NCBI GenBank assembly: GCA_029939535.1
Contig: JAOZST010000042.1
Location: forward strand, 1-25,588
Length of the DNA stretch: 25,588 nucleotides
DNA from: NBML01 sp029939535
GTDB lineage: Bacteria > Desulfobacterota > Desulfobacteria > Desulfobacterales > Desulfobacteraceae
Direction of reading: 5' to 3'
Shown: piece after piece, positions 17,501-25,363 of the stretch
Layout: each line of letters begins with the position of its first letter
Position numbering within the stretch: position 1 is the first letter of the stretch
Notes under the pieces: model-generated
What the model was told of the DNA's origin: nothing
What the model saw: only the letters and a program-made list of their open reading frames with translations
The model's database searches: none
Translations under genes and position numbers: made by a program

Positions 17501-18826
17501 TGGAATGTGGGGGCCTGCCTGGCCGATGACATGGGCCTTGGGAAAACTGTTCAAGCCCTTGCTGCAATTTTGTTGAATGCAGGCAAAGGCCCTGCCCTTG
17601 TGGTGGCCCCCCTGTCGGTTATGGCCAATTGGCAGGATGAGTGCCAACGTTTTGCACCCACACTCACCCCCCTTGTGTTTGGTCCTGGAGACCGATTGAA
17701 ATTTCTGGATGATCTGGGACCATTTGATCTTGTGATCTCAAGTTATGGTCTTCTCCAGGTGGAGGCCAAAAAATTAGCTGATGTGGCCTGGCAGACCATT
17801 GTGCTGGACGAGGCCCAGGCAATAAAAAACATGAAGACCAAACGTTCAAAGGCTGCCATGCAACTTAATTCCAGGTTCAGGATGATCACCACAGGTACTC
17901 CTGTGGAAAACCATTTGAATGAATTGTGGACGCTTTTTAACTTTTTGAATCCAGGCCTGCTCGGTAGTTTCCAGCATTTTAAAGATAATTTTTCCGTTCC
18001 CATTGAGCGGGATCAGGACAAGGAAGCTTCCATGAGATTGAAAAACCTGATCCGCCCATTTATTCTCAGGCGCCTGAAAACAGATGTTCTTAAGGAGCTT
18101 CCTGAAAAGACTGAAATCACTCTTCAGGTGGAAATGAGCCAGGAGGAGGCAGCTCTGTACGAGGCACAGCGTATCAAGGCTATTGAAAATATTGAAAAGG
18201 CTGATGACAAACCAGGACAAAAGCATTTGAGGATTCTGGCGGAATTGATGAAACTTAGACAGATATGCTGTAATCCTGCCCTTGTGCTGCCTGATGCAGG
18301 TATTGAAAGTTCAAAGCTGAAAGTGTTTGGGGATATCGTGGACGAACTTCTGGAAAGCAATCATAAAGCCCTTGTTTTCAGTCAGTTTGTGGGACATCTT
18401 GATATCCTGCGCAGATTTCTGGATTCAAAAAAAATTGCATATCAGTATCTTGACGGATCCACCTCATCCAAAAAACGTCAGGACCGGATCAAAGCCTTTC
18501 AAAGCGGTATTGGGGATCTCTTTCTCATCAGCCTCAAGGCTGGAGGCTTTGGTTTAAATCTTACGGCAGCAGATTATGTCATACACATGGATCCCTGGTG
18601 GAATCCAGCTGTGGAAGACCAGGCATCAGACCGAGTCCACAGAATTGGCCAGACCCGTCCTGTGACTATCTACCGTCTGGTGGTCAAGGGTTCCATTGAA
18701 GAACAGATTATCAATCTTCACCAGGAAAAAAGGGATCTTGCAGAAAGCCTTCTGAAAGGCAGTGATACGGCTGGGAAGGTTTCAGCAAAAGACCTTCTCA
18801 TGCTGTTACATGGGAATAAAACATAG
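14585..18826 (+). CDS. SNF2-family DEAD/H-box helicase (HepA/RapA-like C-terminal motor)
   Basis: 1413 aa. The C-terminal ~480 residues are a complete SNF2 motor: LRDYQKAGFNWL (motif Q region), Walker A DDMGLGKT (about 979-988), DEAQ box VLDEAQAIKN (about 1072), TTGTPVENHLNELW (motif III), then helicase C with LVFSQFVGHLDIL, LDGST and QASDRVHRIGQ (motif VI, about 1345). The 900-residue N-terminal part has no domain I can name; its central section (FLVRPF...PGRGG) resembles the variable region upstream of the motor in bacterial SNF2 proteins. No SWIM cysteine motif was seen. It should be an ATP-dependent dsDNA translocase that remodels DNA-bound proteins, possibly RNA polymerase. The ATG follows AAAGG by 4 bases. 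Confidence 0.92.
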   Translation: MNSSTYKIQQLQAQMKMKEENNDLVMEYHKLSPLLKTIIQILAVQRFELRQKNLIFCLNSLGVMDENKIAFVPKTIQPILKELEKPGLIIKNSQGITCPDSLWPEAVQDVVLAGQFEKILCVLLEVAPFQHSGRNFFFRKIKEFYRAIQIAVYGGKNYADIDTVYRSGCICFPIELRDNPPFLILFNHPFQPHLFDTLSSSLGLEVLDYILMEAEKNLEPAGDALEYCVQLLEKESGLKENSRVMGSLLLKGKIKEHQNLLGRFEDSSHGSAQMGWAQMLCNNNDEALVHFKNALAALKKKTRKRKIFLKGYPGLFFLFALLKSKKSEDHVAALTYIDDASRNPDICSPVMDAMKSIFQEKLGLGAVVNDSLDLAIGQGNGIIPFLSILVMTWIDKNRAKSQIPMLEEIRKKIIESGYSWMEAEICALLADLGKNVKKNTERSEKIHKQCGTKTLTAIVRPSPKWEKILTSLINIGEEPQKKSKKKLDTGNQRLIWLLSHSEQYNSCHINPRLQKLSKGGTWTKGRAVALKNLYQNYHTMEGLTDQDRQVASTIVEESFRTGYRYYYRTIEYSFEEDLALPALVGHPLLFLEDSLESPVELVRGKPEVRFRINGKNKKDKINIVMHPMPDSEYSKMLVVRETPSRFKLISFSLEHLRIAELLGKKGLALPKKAETMASQAIASLSSLVLVNSDLGAAGNNQVREMKSDPIPHIHVMPWQEGIKIEFLVRPFVKTGSYFKPGRGGTNVFAEIKGEKVQAIRNLSQEKKLEQAVIVQCPSLDHLEQVGGQWLVGDSEEALELLFELKNCNDSLVMEWPQGEKMQIKSQVSFDDFKLNIKKDREWFKATGTLNIDENLTLDLAKLISLLDTKPLGRFIAMDDGTFLAVTHSLKQRLEELKAYSTPHGKGLRFAPLAVPAIEEFIDQAGSLKTDKAWKDHCKQLKEVVTPEIPGTLQASLRDYQKAGFNWLAQLVHWNVGACLADDMGLGKTVQALAAILLNAGKGPALVVAPLSVMANWQDECQRFAPTLTPLVFGPGDRLKFLDDLGPFDLVISSYGLLQVEAKKLADVAWQTIVLDEAQAIKNMKTKRSKAAMQLNSRFRMITTGTPVENHLNELWTLFNFLNPGLLGSFQHFKDNFSVPIERDQDKEASMRLKNLIRPFILRRLKTDVLKELPEKTEITLQVEMSQEEAALYEAQRIKAIENIEKADDKPGQKHLRILAELMKLRQICCNPALVLPDAGIESSKLKVFGDIVDELLESNHKALVFSQFVGHLDILRRFLDSKKIAYQYLDGSTSSKKRQDRIKAFQSGIGDLFLISLKAGGFGLNLTAADYVIHMDPWWNPAVEDQASDRVHRIGQTRPVTIYRLVVKGSIEEQIINLHQEKRDLAESLLKGSDTAGKVSAKDLLMLLHGNKT

Positions 18827-18838
18827 ATGGGAGGAAAA

Positions 18839-19738
18839 ATGTCCAGGATCAGTTTTGAAAACAGGGTTGCTATTGTTACAGGAGCGGGTGAGGGCATTGG
18901 CAGGGAATATGCCCTTGACCTGGCAGAAAGAGGGGCCAGGGTGGTGGTGAATGATATTGGTATCCATCCTGAAGAGGGACCTACCGCTGAAAGAGTAGTG
19001 GACAAGATCAGGAAAGCCGGGGGTGATGCTGTGGCAAACCATGATTCCGTGGCAACCATGCAGGGGGGTAAAAATATTGTAAATACAGCCCTGGAGAATT
19101 ATGGGAAACTGGATATTTTGATCAATAATGCCGGAATTTTAAGGGACCGGACATTCATGAAAATGACAGAGGAAGAGTGGGACCTGGTCATTGGTGTACA
19201 CCTCAAAGGCGCTTTTTGCGTTACCCAGCCTGCAGTTAAAGCCATGAAAGAGAATAATTACGGCAGGATAATTTTTACAGCATCCTCTTCCGGGCTGTAC
19301 GGGAATTTCGGTCAGTCCAACTATGGTGCAGCAAAAATGGGGGTTATCGGTATCATGAACACCCTGAAACTGGAGGTGGACAAATATAATATCAAAATCA
19401 ATACAATAGCACCCAACGCAGACACTGGAATGACCAGAGGGGTTTTCCCCCAGGAGGTGGCCCAGAGGATCAAACCGGAATTTAATACCCCCATTGTCAC
19501 CTATCTCTGTTCCCGGGAAAACCAGGAATCAGGAATGATTTTTACCATGAGCGCAGGATGGTTTGCCAGATCAGCAATTGTTTCGGGCAAAGGGTGCTGC
19601 ATCGGGGATACCATAAGAGAGATCACGGCTGAAGAGATCCATGATCAATTCCATGAAATTAAAAATATTGAACATGCAAAACCCTATGGAAATTGTGGAG
19701 AGATCTATCAGCTTGGGCAGCCTTTGACTGGAAGATAA
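18839..19738 (+). CDS. Short-chain dehydrogenase, 17beta-HSD4/MFE-2-like (3-hydroxyacyl-CoA type)
   Basis: 299 aa from the ATG at 18839, chosen because GGGAGGA (18829-18835) is an ideal ribosome site 3-4 bases before it; the earlier ATG at 18827 abuts the helicase stop and would put the ribosome site inside the gene. SDR motifs: TGAGEGIG (14-21), VVVNDIG, NNAG (96-99), Ser150/151, and Y162-x3-K166. VVVNDIG and VHLKGAF are typical of the dehydrogenase unit of peroxisomal multifunctional enzyme 2, so NAD(+)-dependent oxidation of (R)-3-hydroxyacyl-CoA is likely. A C-terminal extension of ~50 residues follows the core. It is probably co-transcribed with the helicase, a chance pairing as far as function goes. 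Confidence 0.9.
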   Translation: MSRISFENRVAIVTGAGEGIGREYALDLAERGARVVVNDIGIHPEEGPTAERVVDKIRKAGGDAVANHDSVATMQGGKNIVNTALENYGKLDILINNAGILRDRTFMKMTEEEWDLVIGVHLKGAFCVTQPAVKAMKENNYGRIIFTASSSGLYGNFGQSNYGAAKMGVIGIMNTLKLEVDKYNIKINTIAPNADTGMTRGVFPQEVAQRIKPEFNTPIVTYLCSRENQESGMIFTMSAGWFARSAIVSGKGCCIGDTIREITAEEIHDQFHEIKNIEHAKPYGNCGEIYQLGQPLTGR

Positions 19739-19818
19739 CCAAAGTGTTCGTTAATAGATTTAATCTGAATATGTCTTTCAGCAATTCTTTGAGTGTAGAT
19801 TTAAGGTGAAAAATCACA

Positions 19819-20046
19819 TTAAATTTCACTTACAGATTGCCCAACAAATTCCCCCTGTTTAGCTTGATCAGCACCAATTGATAGGCGTTCTTTTAACATT
19901 TCAAGCTTCATGTGCTGCACTAGCTCTTCGTTTTTTTCCCAGAACCGCAAAGCATCTCGAATCACTTCACTGGCATTGTTGTATAAACCTGATGCTACTT
20001 TTTGCTTAACTTTGGTTTTAAGCTCAGGTGTTAGTGAGATATGCAT
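19819..20046 (-). CDS. ParD-family antitoxin (no intact toxin next to it)
   Basis: 75 aa from the ATG at 20046, preceded by AAGGAGG; an upstream in-frame start would add 12 residues ahead of the conserved beginning. MHISLTPELKTKVKQKVASG followed by NNASEVIRDALRFWEK is the ribbon-helix-helix DNA-binding and dimer fold of the ParD family. In ParDE operons a ~95-aa ParE gene normally overlaps the antitoxin stop. Here only a GTG at 19829 opens a 56-codon frame that starts MKFNVIF, as ParE-like toxins do, and then departs and runs into the dehydrogenase gene. The antitoxin therefore looks orphaned and may act only as a repressor or an anti-addiction factor. Confidence 0.85.
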   Translation of the reverse strand: MHISLTPELKTKVKQKVASGLYNNASEVIRDALRFWEKNEELVQHMKLEMLKERLSIGADQAKQGEFVGQSVSEI

Positions 20047-20080
20047 ACTGCCCTCCTTAGCTAAGAGACAACTATATAGC

Positions 20081-20108
20081 ATAATAGCAAAAATACAAAC
20101 ATTGTCAA
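20081..20108 (-). promoter_or_regulatory. Sigma-70-type promoter of parD
   Basis: On the minus strand TTGACA (20108-20103, perfect -35) and TATTAT (20086-20081, 5 of 6 for -10) are separated by 16 bases. Short palindromes CTATATAG (20072-20079) and CTTAGCTAAG (20056-20065) lie between this promoter and the ribosome site, where ParD-type repressors usually bind for autoregulation. Confidence 0.55.
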
Positions 20109-20172
20109 TCTTTGGAAAAAGAATTGACGGAATAAGCCCGTTGCAATCAGGCTCTATTTTAGGCTGTAGAGA

Positions 20173-20391
20173 TTACACTATAATTTTAAAAGTAGACAGG
20201 GGCCTTTTGGTGGGCGTTTTCTGGGCAGGTTCTTTACCACTCCCACCTTCCCGGGCTTTCAGGCCGAGTTTGAAATCGGTATGGAATTCATACCCACAGA
20301 TAGGGCAACGCATGAGTATTCCCCCAATATCTGCAGGGATACGAAGCGGCTGATGACATCCTTTGCAATTTTTCATGACGTAATTTTCCAT
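20173..20391 (-). CDS. Small zinc-ribbon protein
   Basis: 72 aa. Two CxxC knuckles, C9-x2-C12 (KNCKGCHQPLRIP) and C29-x2-C32 (MRCPICGYEF), separated by 16 residues, form a rubredoxin-like or zinc-ribbon fold. The tail after residue 45 is basic and Gly/Pro/Lys-rich, so it is probably disordered. A second ATG at codon 6 is an alternative start; neither has a strong ribosome site. The partner is unknown. The gene lies between the acyl-CoA synthetase pseudogene and parD and shares no obvious function with them. Confidence 0.7.
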   Translation of the reverse strand: MENYVMKNCKGCHQPLRIPADIGGILMRCPICGYEFHTDFKLGLKAREGGSGKEPAQKTPTKRPLSTFKIIV

Positions 20392-20517
20392 AGGTATTGT
20401 ATCGGCAGGAGAGTCGTAACTATTAATAATAGTCTTCCCGATGACAGGATAAATTATGGGAGAGGACTATGAATGAATACAAGTCGTCACTTTTTGATGG
20501 TGGTACAAACAGTTGAC

Positions 20518-22049
20518 TTATACCATAAGTAACCACCTAAAGTTTTTAAGTTCCTCTTTTAAAATTTTACCCATGGTATTTCTGGGGAGTTTTTTAATAG
20601 AGATGAATTCCTTAGGACATTTCCAATTATGGAGATGCTCCTTGCAAGTGTCCTTGATTGCACTGGATATATCTTTTGAATCAGAAGTTTTAACCACAGC
20701 CGCCACAATTTTTTCACCCCATTTTTCATCATGAATACCCACAACCGATGATTCGACGACCTCATCAAGTCTGTTGATTACGGCTTCAATCTCATTGGGA
20801 GAAACATTTTCACCACCTGTGATGATAATGTTCTTTAATCGGTCTGTAAGATAATAATATCCATCCTGGTCTTTTTCCCCAGATCACCGGTTTTAAACCA
20901 GCCTTGTGCAAACGTTCTGTCAGTTTCTTCAGGTTTTTTCCAGTAACCGGGTGTAATGGAATCTGATTTAAGCCAGAACTCGCCTGTCTGACCGGGTTCG
21001 ACATCCAAAGAGGTTTCAGGGTTAACAATTCTTACTTCAAGACCGGGAAGAGTAATTCCAATTGAGCTTGGTTTTTTTCCCCCATGCAGGGGATTGGAAA
21101 AATTCATGCCGGTTTCCGACATACCCTCCCGCTCCACAGGTTCTTTTCCAAATGTTTGTTTGATCCTTTAAAATTCTTTAGCCGGCAAGGGAGCTGATCC
21201 TGATGTCCACAACCTCATGTGATCAAAACAAAATGTCTGATTTTTAATTGTATCAATCAGTTTTGAATACATGGCCGGCACTCCCATGAATACAGAGCAG
21301 GCAAGCTCTCCTTTACTTTCTTTTAAAATATTGATCACGGTTGCAGGAGCAAACCTGTCGAGCAGCACCACATGTGCTCCTGCAATCAATGCCGTGTGAA
21401 GGGCAAAACATAGCCCGTGAATATGAAAAAGAGGAAGGACATGGCATAATGTATCCGAGTCTGAAATTTCCCATATTTTGATAATATTGTTTGCATCATT
21501 AACAAGGTTTTTCTGAGTCAATACAGCACCTTTAGGATTACCGGTTGTTCCTGATGTATAAATGATAATTCCGGGATCATCAGGCTCCAGGCTTATTTCT
21601 TCCAGATTATCGGAACAGGAATTTAAAAAATCCATCTTTTGAAAAGGAATTTTAGTATCAATCTCCATGATGTTTAAGCTGGAATCAATCTGTTTTATCA
21701 TATCTGCCTGTTCTGGATTTACGATAACAAGCGATGGGGCAGCATCATTTAAAAGATAGGTTAATTCAGATTTTTTAAATCCTGGATTCAGGGGTACACA
21801 AACCGCTCCTGTCTTCTAAAGTGCAATATAAACAACAATAAAAATCAGGGATTTATCAAAAAGGATAACAACATTATCTGATTTTTTAACTTCCTTTTTT
21901 ATTAACAGATTAGCCATTTTATTGGAATGCAGCTCCAGATCTAAAAAAGAAACTTGGGTCTCTATCTTACTATCCCTTATAAAAGATATAGCTGTTTTCC
22001 GGCGATATTTTTTAAAACAACTCCCCAAGAGGTTTGGAATGGATATCAT
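20518..22049 (-). pseudogene. AMP-dependent acyl-CoA (malonyl-CoA-type) synthetase, broken
   Basis: The combined frames give a protein of ~510 aa, the normal length for this adenylate-forming family, with no large deletion. Residues in order: N-terminus at 22049, IIYTSGTTGNPKGAVLTQKN (P-loop, about 21540-21600), EREGMSETGMN (about 21120), GWFKTGDLG (about 20890), and the closing LPRNTMGKILKEEL with the conserved lysine. It is broken three times: an in-frame TAG at 21816-21818 (between IAL and KTGAVCVPL), an in-frame TAA at 21168-21170 (KEF-stop-RIKQ), and a one-base deletion in the G/A run near 20872-20880, after which the correct reading (DQDGYYYLTDRLKN) continues in another frame. The product would have ligated CoA to a short carboxylic acid. 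Confidence 0.9.
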
Positions 22050-22413
22050 ATTAATTTATTCTCCCTTGATAAAAAACAAAAAGTAGAAATTTTTTTGGTT
22101 CTAATTATATTTTTTGAATTTTAATATTACACAAAGAAAACAGATTGATTCATCTAAGCAATGGAATCTTTAGGGGAATCAAAACTATCCAGATGGCCAT
22201 CTGGAGGTGAGCATTCTGTCTATGAAAACGACCTATTTTACAACCTTCTTTGGACGAGTACTGGCTTTTCAAACCATTGGTGAGAAACAGAATAAAGTGG
22301 ATAAAAGATTATCCAATCCCGTGATTTTTTCCCGATAAATGCTTTGGATTATATTTTCAAATATTGTAAAATTTGAATTCAGAGAGCAGAATAATCGAAA
22401 TGGGTTACCCCTT
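22050..22413. other. Intergenic region between LysE-family gene and acyl-CoA synthetase pseudogene (364 bp)
   Basis: The pseudogene's promoter should lie in its left part. The middle holds a perfect 18-base palindrome. Just after it, on the plus strand, is a short open frame of 38 codons (22222-22338) with GGAGG 14 bases before its ATG, too far for a normal ribosome site. I recognise nothing in that frame. No RNA gene was seen. Confidence 0.55.
22188..22205. repeat. Perfect 18-base palindrome
   Basis: TCCAGATGGCCATCTGGA is its own reverse complement, with no spacer between arms. It lies in a non-coding stretch, about 140 bases upstream of the acyl-CoA synthetase pseudogene's start codon. It is the size of a dimeric regulator operator, and its zero-spacer form makes a simple terminator stem unlikely. 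Confidence 0.6.
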
Positions 22414-23040
22414 TTATTTTTCACTTAAAATAAGTTTTACACCAAAGCATATAAAAACAACTCCGGCAACACCTTCCAAGGACTTCTGCATCTTATTGTA
22501 ATAATGTTTAAATCCATTGGATGAAAATATGACAACAACAAAGGAGTACCAAGCAAGGGATATCACGACCATTAAGGTTACTATCAAGATACCAATTCCT
22601 AGGGTTGGCTCTTTCGGAAGAACCGAAGCGAATAAACTCGTCACGAACATGGCAGTTTTTGGATTCGACAGATTGGTTATCAAGCCCTTCCACCAGTTCA
22701 AATAATTGCTTTGGGATTTTCCCGTTAAAGTATCTGGATTGGAAGGAGATTTACATGATTTGATGATCATCATGATTCCAAGATAAAATATGTAGCTTCC
22801 GCCAACTATTTTCAGTGTAGCATAAAGCCAAGGCACCATAATAAAGAGATACGCAATGCCGAAATACCCTGCAATTGACCAGATAATTGTTCCGGTACAG
22901 GTGCCTAAAACGATGAATAATCCGGCGAAACGAGAGTGCTTAACCGTTGTCTGTGCCGTAATGAAAAAATTGGGTCCGGGCGTAATGACTGCCAAGGTCC
23001 AAATCGATGCAACACTTAAAAATATGGATAACAGGTTCAT
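22414..23040 (-). CDS. LysE/RhtB-family amino-acid exporter
   Basis: 208 aa, a membrane protein of the normal length for the family with about six hydrophobic segments. The signature TPGPN (20-24) lies at the end of the first helix, and the loop SNPKTAMFVTS is also conserved in the family. It exports amino acids or their derivatives using the proton gradient; the substrate cannot be told from sequence. AGGGA lies 7 bases upstream of the ATG. It stands alone, 119 bases downstream of the amidase gene on the same strand. An amidase and an amino-acid-type exporter side by side could deal with released amino compounds, but this is only a suggestion. Confidence 0.9.
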   Translation of the reverse strand: MNLLSIFLSVASIWTLAVITPGPNFFITAQTTVKHSRFAGLFIVLGTCTGTIIWSIAGYFGIAYLFIMVPWLYATLKIVGGSYIFYLGIMMIIKSCKSPSNPDTLTGKSQSNYLNWWKGLITNLSNPKTAMFVTSLFASVLPKEPTLGIGILIVTLMVVISLAWYSFVVVIFSSNGFKHYYNKMQKSLEGVAGVVFICFGVKLILSEK

Positions 23041-23159
23041 AATAAATCCCTAAATTATAATTCAATGCACATTAGACTCTTTTTATGTTCTCGTCCAGCA
23101 TAAACTTTAAGTGTAACCGTTCACGGGCAATAATTGGTATCATATTCAATTCAATGATT

Positions 23160-24596
23160 TTAAAAAATATCTGGAGGAGAATACCCGCCACATACAGATT
23201 CTATTGTCTTCATCACTGAAAGTACAATATGTTCACACCAGGGTTTTCCCACCACCTGTATTCCGATGGGCAGCCCTTCAGGGGTTTGTCCCGCACGGAC
23301 AACTCCTGCCGGCCATCCTGTCAGGTTGTAGGCAGATAAATGTGACCACATCAGATAATCATATCCTTGTGGAGGTCCTCCATGGGGTAAGGCTGGAAAG
23401 ACATCCGGTGGGCATAGAATGACATCGTAATTCTCCATGAATCGCAGCATCTTCTTGCAGAAGGTATCTAAAGCAACAGAAGCTTTTAAATCACCCGGTT
23501 CTTTAAATGATTCGGCTTCTTTTAGCAGGCGTAACATATTAGGCCCCGGTTCAGTGGTTCCTGCGGCTTCCAGTCTTTGGGATATCCATTTGCCGTTATT
23601 TTCAAATTTTACCCATGGATAGAGCCATTCAGACTTGGAAAGACAGGCAGGCGCATCTTCTTTTATTATTTTTACTCCATCGGACAATTTTTGAACAGTT
23701 TTATAGATTGTATCTGAGATTTCAATGGTTGGCGGATACAGCCCTCCATCTGTATAATAGGCAATTTTTAGATTTTCCAACCGGACATTTTCAGGGTTCC
23801 CAAGCGGCATGGGAATTACAGTGGGATCTTTCCCATCAGGGCCTGAAATTATTGGAAGTGCCATAATAAGATCTTCAACATATCTGGCCATGGGGCCGAT
23901 AGCAGTAAGGCCATCTGCTATACTTGGGAGATATGGAATCGCATTGCCCGTCCGGGGGGTTCTTCCCGTTGTCGGTTTAAGACCGGTGATGCCACAGACA
24001 TGGGCGGGGCAGCGGATACTGCCGCCGGTGTCTGTTCCCAGGTCAAGGCAGGAGCCTCCTGAAGCAAGGATGGCTGCTGCACCCCCACTGCTACTGCTCG
24101 GGGATTTTGACAAATCATAAGGGTTATAGGAAGGCCCGTAAACCGGGTTGTCCATCTCCCCTCCAAGGGTTATTTCAGATGTGTTGGTTTTTCCTATAAT
24201 AATTGCGCCTGCCTTGCGAAGGCGTGCCACAACAGAAGCATCTTTCTTCGGAATAAAATTTTGACGTCCTTTCGTACCCCATGCGGAGACAATACCCGCG
24301 GTATCAAGAGAATCTTTGATGGTTATCGGGACGCCGTGAAGTGGTCCTCGTACTTTCCCTCTTTCAAGCAATCGGTCAAGTTCCCGGGCTTCAATGAGGG
24401 CTCTGTCCGCGACGATCTGAACGACCGCATTTAAATCCGGATTAACCGTTTCAATACGCTGCAAATGGGCATTAACGATTTCTTGAATCGATACTTCCTT
24501 TCGCTGAATCAGTCTCGCTAATGAAACTGCCGAGTTGTAGATAAAACCAGACACTAAAGCCCTTTTATCCTCGTTTTGCTTTTCTATCAAATTCAT
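23160..24596 (-). CDS. Amidase-signature family hydrolase
   Basis: 478 aa, a normal-length single-domain amidase. The Ser-cisSer-Lys triad is K94 (ITIKDSLDTAG), S169 (SSSSGGAAA) and S193 (GTDTGGSIR). The spacings of 75 and 24 residues are the same as those of fatty-acid amide hydrolase. The glycine/serine stretch reads PSSSSGG where GGSSGG is usual, a mild deviation. It hydrolyses amide bonds (RCONH2 to RCOOH and ammonia). GatA is less likely because no gatB or gatC is adjacent. No clear ribosome site precedes the ATG. The gene follows the truncated URO-D-family gene after 54 bases. Confidence 0.92.
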   Translation of the reverse strand: MNLIEKQNEDKRALVSGFIYNSAVSLARLIQRKEVSIQEIVNAHLQRIETVNPDLNAVVQIVADRALIEARELDRLLERGKVRGPLHGVPITIKDSLDTAGIVSAWGTKGRQNFIPKKDASVVARLRKAGAIIIGKTNTSEITLGGEMDNPVYGPSYNPYDLSKSPSSSSGGAAAILASGGSCLDLGTDTGGSIRCPAHVCGITGLKPTTGRTPRTGNAIPYLPSIADGLTAIGPMARYVEDLIMALPIISGPDGKDPTVIPMPLGNPENVRLENLKIAYYTDGGLYPPTIEISDTIYKTVQKLSDGVKIIKEDAPACLSKSEWLYPWVKFENNGKWISQRLEAAGTTEPGPNMLRLLKEAESFKEPGDLKASVALDTFCKKMLRFMENYDVILCPPDVFPALPHGGPPQGYDYLMWSHLSAYNLTGWPAGVVRAGQTPEGLPIGIQVVGKPWCEHIVLSVMKTIESVCGGYSPPDIF

Positions 24597-24650
24597 TGTT
24601 TATAGAAAAAGCGTGTTTTATCATTTTTCCATAAGTAACTTTTGCAAAGA

Positions 24651-25265
24651 TCATTCTGGAATAATAAATATTTCATTCAACTCTTTCCTATGAAATTCAA
24701 GTTTGAGAGATTCACAGCCCAAAAAGAGCGAAAACTCTACTGATTTTTCCATCACTTGCTTAAAAAAAGCTGGATTGTTGATCGTGTCTATTAACAAATT
24801 TTCATAACCACGGAAAAAAGCTGCTACGGAAAAAGGTCCCAGCACGTCAATTCCCAAAAGTGTATGTTCCCCGAGTGCCTTGAATGCCATCTGATTGATT
24901 TCCAGAAATTTCTTAAAATAGCCCTGGGGTTCGGATGGGATGATCATCTTATGAAGGTCATCCGGTGAGTCAATAATACCAGCCTCACACGCAGGATAAT
25001 TTTCCTCAGGAAATACCCACCCGAGCCCGGTTTCAGGGCCACACCCATAAAAGATGTAGCCCCGACCAGGGTAGATGGCATCAAGGTCAAACTCTCTCAC
25101 CATCTGGATAAAGCACTGTGCATTCGCTTGAGGGTCCTCCAAGTACTCCGAGATAGAAATGTCGTAGAAATAAGTTAAGAACACATTGTAATTTGAGACC
25201 ATTCCAGGTATTTTATCTGTTGATTTCTGGTTAATAACCGCATTGAAGCGTTGGATGCTGTTCAT
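24651..25265 (-). CDS. URO-D/MtaA-family protein, C-terminal half missing
   Basis: 204 aa, whereas family members run about 340-370 aa. The N-terminus (MNSIQRFNAVINQKSTDKIP), LDAIYPGRGYIFYGCG, TLLGIDVLGPFSVAAFFRG and the helix FFKQVMEKSVEFSLFL follow the uroporphyrinogen decarboxylase/corrinoid methyltransferase (MtaA, CmuA) fold. After about residue 183 the sequence stops matching (KLEFHRKELNEIFIIPE) and ends, so the second half of the barrel with its metal-binding residues is absent. The remainder does not resume in the 54 bases before the amidase. GAGGG 7 bases upstream is a fair ribosome site. It is probably non-functional, a deletion product. Confidence 0.75.
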   Translation of the reverse strand: MNSIQRFNAVINQKSTDKIPGMVSNYNVFLTYFYDISISEYLEDPQANAQCFIQMVREFDLDAIYPGRGYIFYGCGPETGLGWVFPEENYPACEAGIIDSPDDLHKMIIPSEPQGYFKKFLEINQMAFKALGEHTLLGIDVLGPFSVAAFFRGYENLLIDTINNPAFFKQVMEKSVEFSLFLGCESLKLEFHRKELNEIFIIPE

Positions 25266-25345
25266 AAAAGAACCCTCAAAATAAAAATATTGTTTAACCC
25301 AATAGGCCTGTCAATAATGGATTGGCAAAGATATTCTGGTTTCAT
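25262..25345 (-). CDS. Short upstream ORF (27 aa) coupled to the URO-D-family gene
   Basis: ATG at 25345-25343 follows a perfect AAGGAG by six bases. The frame runs 27 codons (MKPEYLCQSIIDRPIG..., hydrophobic end) and its TGA overlaps the downstream ATG (ATGA at 25265-25262). This could be a leader peptide or the remnant of a longer gene cut by deletion. I do not recognise the peptide. Confidence 0.35.
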   Translation of the reverse strand: MKPEYLCQSIIDRPIGLNNIFILRVLL

Positions 25346-25363
25346 CTAAATCTCCTTTCCGAT

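Noticed and set aside
19805..19830. Inverted repeat GTGAAA...TTTCAC as a two-way terminator between the dehydrogenase and parD
   Set aside because: The stem is weak and AT-rich, the loop is 12 bases, no U-run follows on either strand, and it overlaps the parD stop.
20469..20516. 15-codon plus-strand ORF with GGAGAGGA before its ATG
   Set aside because: Too short, with no recognisable product and no supporting context.
21816..21818. In-frame TAG read as pyrrolysine in the acyl-CoA synthetase
   Set aside because: The same gene also has an in-frame TAA and a frameshift, and pyrrolysine is not known in this enzyme family.
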